Part shown: positions 62,764-64,000 of the stretch, piece after piece
Numbering within the stretch: position 1 is the stretch's first letter
Layout of the letters: every line of letters starts with the position of its first letter
Assembly (NCBI GenBank): GCA_946965045.2
Contig: OX337231.1
Span: forward strand, 3,410,001 to 3,474,000
DNA from: Epithemia pelagica
Taxonomy: Eukaryota; Bacillariophyta; Bacillariophyceae; Surirellales; Surirellaceae
Length of the DNA: 64,000 nucleotides
Direction of reading: 5' to 3'
Notes under the pieces: generated by a model
Told to the model about the DNA's origin: nothing
Seen by the model: only the letters and a program-made list of their open reading frames with translations
The model's database searches: none
Translations under genes and position numbers: made by a program

Positions 62764-64000
62764 CTATAAATCTACCGCTTCGTTTTCCCATGTCGTGATG
62801 GGATTCTGCTGTTGATTTTCTAGGCGGGCGTTCCGTGAGACGCCGACAGTTGCTACGTTCTCTTTATCCGGGCTATACACCATTCCATCGCCGCTCGCTG
62901 ACTGGTGAGCTTTTGCGAGAAAAACAATTTCTTGCGCAGTTTCATCAAAATATTCATCGTAGTCCTCGGTGCAGGTCATGCTGGGGTCTGCATAGTCGCT
63001 CTCGTCGCAACTCTCACTGCCAGAATCACTCTCACTTTCAAAGGATGCTGTTGGATCATCGTGCTTCATTATGATTGCTTCTTCGGTGGTAAGTTGCCCT
63101 TGTGCCACGAGCCTGGCAAGTTCCAGAGAAAGAGCATCTTTAGGACTCGGGAGAGGGAACGCGTTAGGTTTTACTCGGCAGAGCTCTGGTGGAATGTCAC
63201 CGGTGGCCTTCTCGGATGGGAAATACAAAGGTATAACCTTTTTGAGGATAAATATTCTCCAGTCGACAAAGTGACTCGCGTGCACATACGACAATGGTAA
63301 GGATCCTCGACAATCTTTCATATAGAAGAGTCGATTGTCAAGTTTGAGAATGGCTTCAATTACATCAAATGCTGGTTTGGCTGCCCAACAAGCATCATGA
63401 AGCGGAGTTCTTCCATAGTCGTCGGCTACTTGAACACTTGCTCCAGCTTCCAAAAGTATGTTGAGAATCTCACAATCTCCGCGACGACACGCCATGTGCA
63501 CTAGAGACTCTCCATATTGGTTACACGGATGGGGCGACATGCCGGCTTTCAAAGCTGCACGAAGGCCTTCCTTGTTGCTTTCCTTCACTAACTTAGTCAT
63601 GTAGGGACCATGGCTGGCAAGTTGCAGTTCTGTGGGAGATTTGTAGTAGCCAGTGTGCAAAGTGTGATAAGTGTCTATTGAGTATCCCAATGACCTCATT
63701 TGCTCGTCCAAGAGCACTTGAGGCATGCACTGTGTGAAAAAGCATGATATGAGTACGTTACAACAACTCGAAAGTTTGGTACGAGTTCAAAAAAAAACAC
63801 TTACTTGTGATCGTTCTCGAAAGGATGGTCGATGAGATGACTTTGGCTTGCCCCTCAAGCGAGTACTACTTTCTGGAATATTTTGAGCGAAGCATTCAAT
63901 TTTCCTTCGACTCTCTTCAAAAAGAGTGGAACGAACTGGTGCTGGACTTGTGTTTTCGGGGTCTGATAGGCACTGCTTGTGTACCCAACTACGAAAAAAG
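62764..64000 (-). CDS. Ankyrin-repeat protein of a diatom-expanded type, 5' end outside the window
   Basis: Two exons in the window: 64000-63805 (open to the edge) and 63729-62764, joined in phase 0 across a 75-bp GT-AG intron (RERSQ to CMPQVLLDEQ). At least 387 residues. The block CMPQVLLDEQMRSLGYSID, TYHTLHTGYYKSPTELQ, LRAALKAGMSPHPCNQYGES, LVHMACRRGDCEILNILLEA and DDYGRTPLHDACWAAKPAFD holds three to four ankyrin repeats, then DNRLFYMKDCRGSLPLSYV. This exact arrangement recurs in many diatom proteins as I recall; its role is unknown, protein binding being the general function of ankyrins. The C-terminus is acidic (ESESDSGSESCDESDYADPS). The first exon is basic and Ser-rich (RGKPKSSHRPSFRERS). 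Confidence 0.85.

Overview
The window looks like nuclear DNA of a diatom, probably a pennate one; the species cannot be named from sequence alone. The reasons are: a bZIP-LOV aureochrome (a photoreceptor class restricted to photosynthetic stramenopiles), two genes with the diatom-typical DVLLGRG domain (DUF6824), an ankyrin-repeat protein of the type expanded in diatoms, N-termini that look like bipartite plastid pre-sequences, short GT-AG introns (about 65-225 bp), and acidic, Ser/Thr/Gln-rich low-complexity tracts encoded by runs of trinucleotides.

Layout. 1-13.5 kb: a truncated quinone-oxidoreductase-like gene, a 2OG-Fe(II) oxygenase, a very large two-exon TPR protein, an acidic protein of unknown function and a secreted or plastid-type unknown protein. 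14-22 kb: a small MITE, cytosolic-type pyruvate kinase, two unknown genes, and an unknown gene whose reading frame is broken by one in-frame TGA. 21957-25363: a complete PIF/Harbinger-type DNA transposon with terminal inverted repeats, a 3-bp target duplication, a two-exon DDE transposase, a divergent accessory gene and a central array of short repeats. 25.4-35.6 kb: a bZIP factor, arginyl-tRNA-protein transferase (ATE1) and a 1,480-residue AAA-type ATPase with a helical-repeat tail. 36.3 kb: a second MITE, with TA target sites. 37.8-40.5 kb: two tandem paralogues sharing a glycine-zipper segment. 41-44.5 kb: two tandem DUF6824 genes; one has gained an exon by an exact 135-bp tandem duplication. 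44868-45656: a gene-less deletion derivative of the Harbinger element. 45.7-54 kb: Mediator subunit MED31, guanylate kinase and a MYST histone acetyltransferase sharing a 100-bp divergent promoter, and a large 2OG-oxygenase-like protein lacking one metal ligand. 54.4-64 kb: a protein made of two internal repeats, a small secreted protein, RAD52, an aureochrome, and an ankyrin protein cut by the window edge.

The genes form no single pathway; this is ordinary single-copy diatom chromosome with dispersed housekeeping, chromatin and transcription genes (MED31, MYST, RAD52, ATE1, bZIP, aureochrome). The most unusual structure is the Harbinger pair. Each copy carries an almost identical array of CGAATTCCGAGATC units at its exact physical centre, and relative to the transposon ends the array segment has opposite orientations in the two copies. 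Other points worth checking are the in-frame TGA, the exon born by duplication, and the His-to-Arg change in the oxygenase at 50.8-53.8 kb.

Gene ends were set by eye. Where the longest open frame begins with a non-ATG codon, the first in-frame ATG was used and this is stated. Splice junctions come from GT-AG consensus plus reading-frame and protein-family continuity; no transcript data were available.
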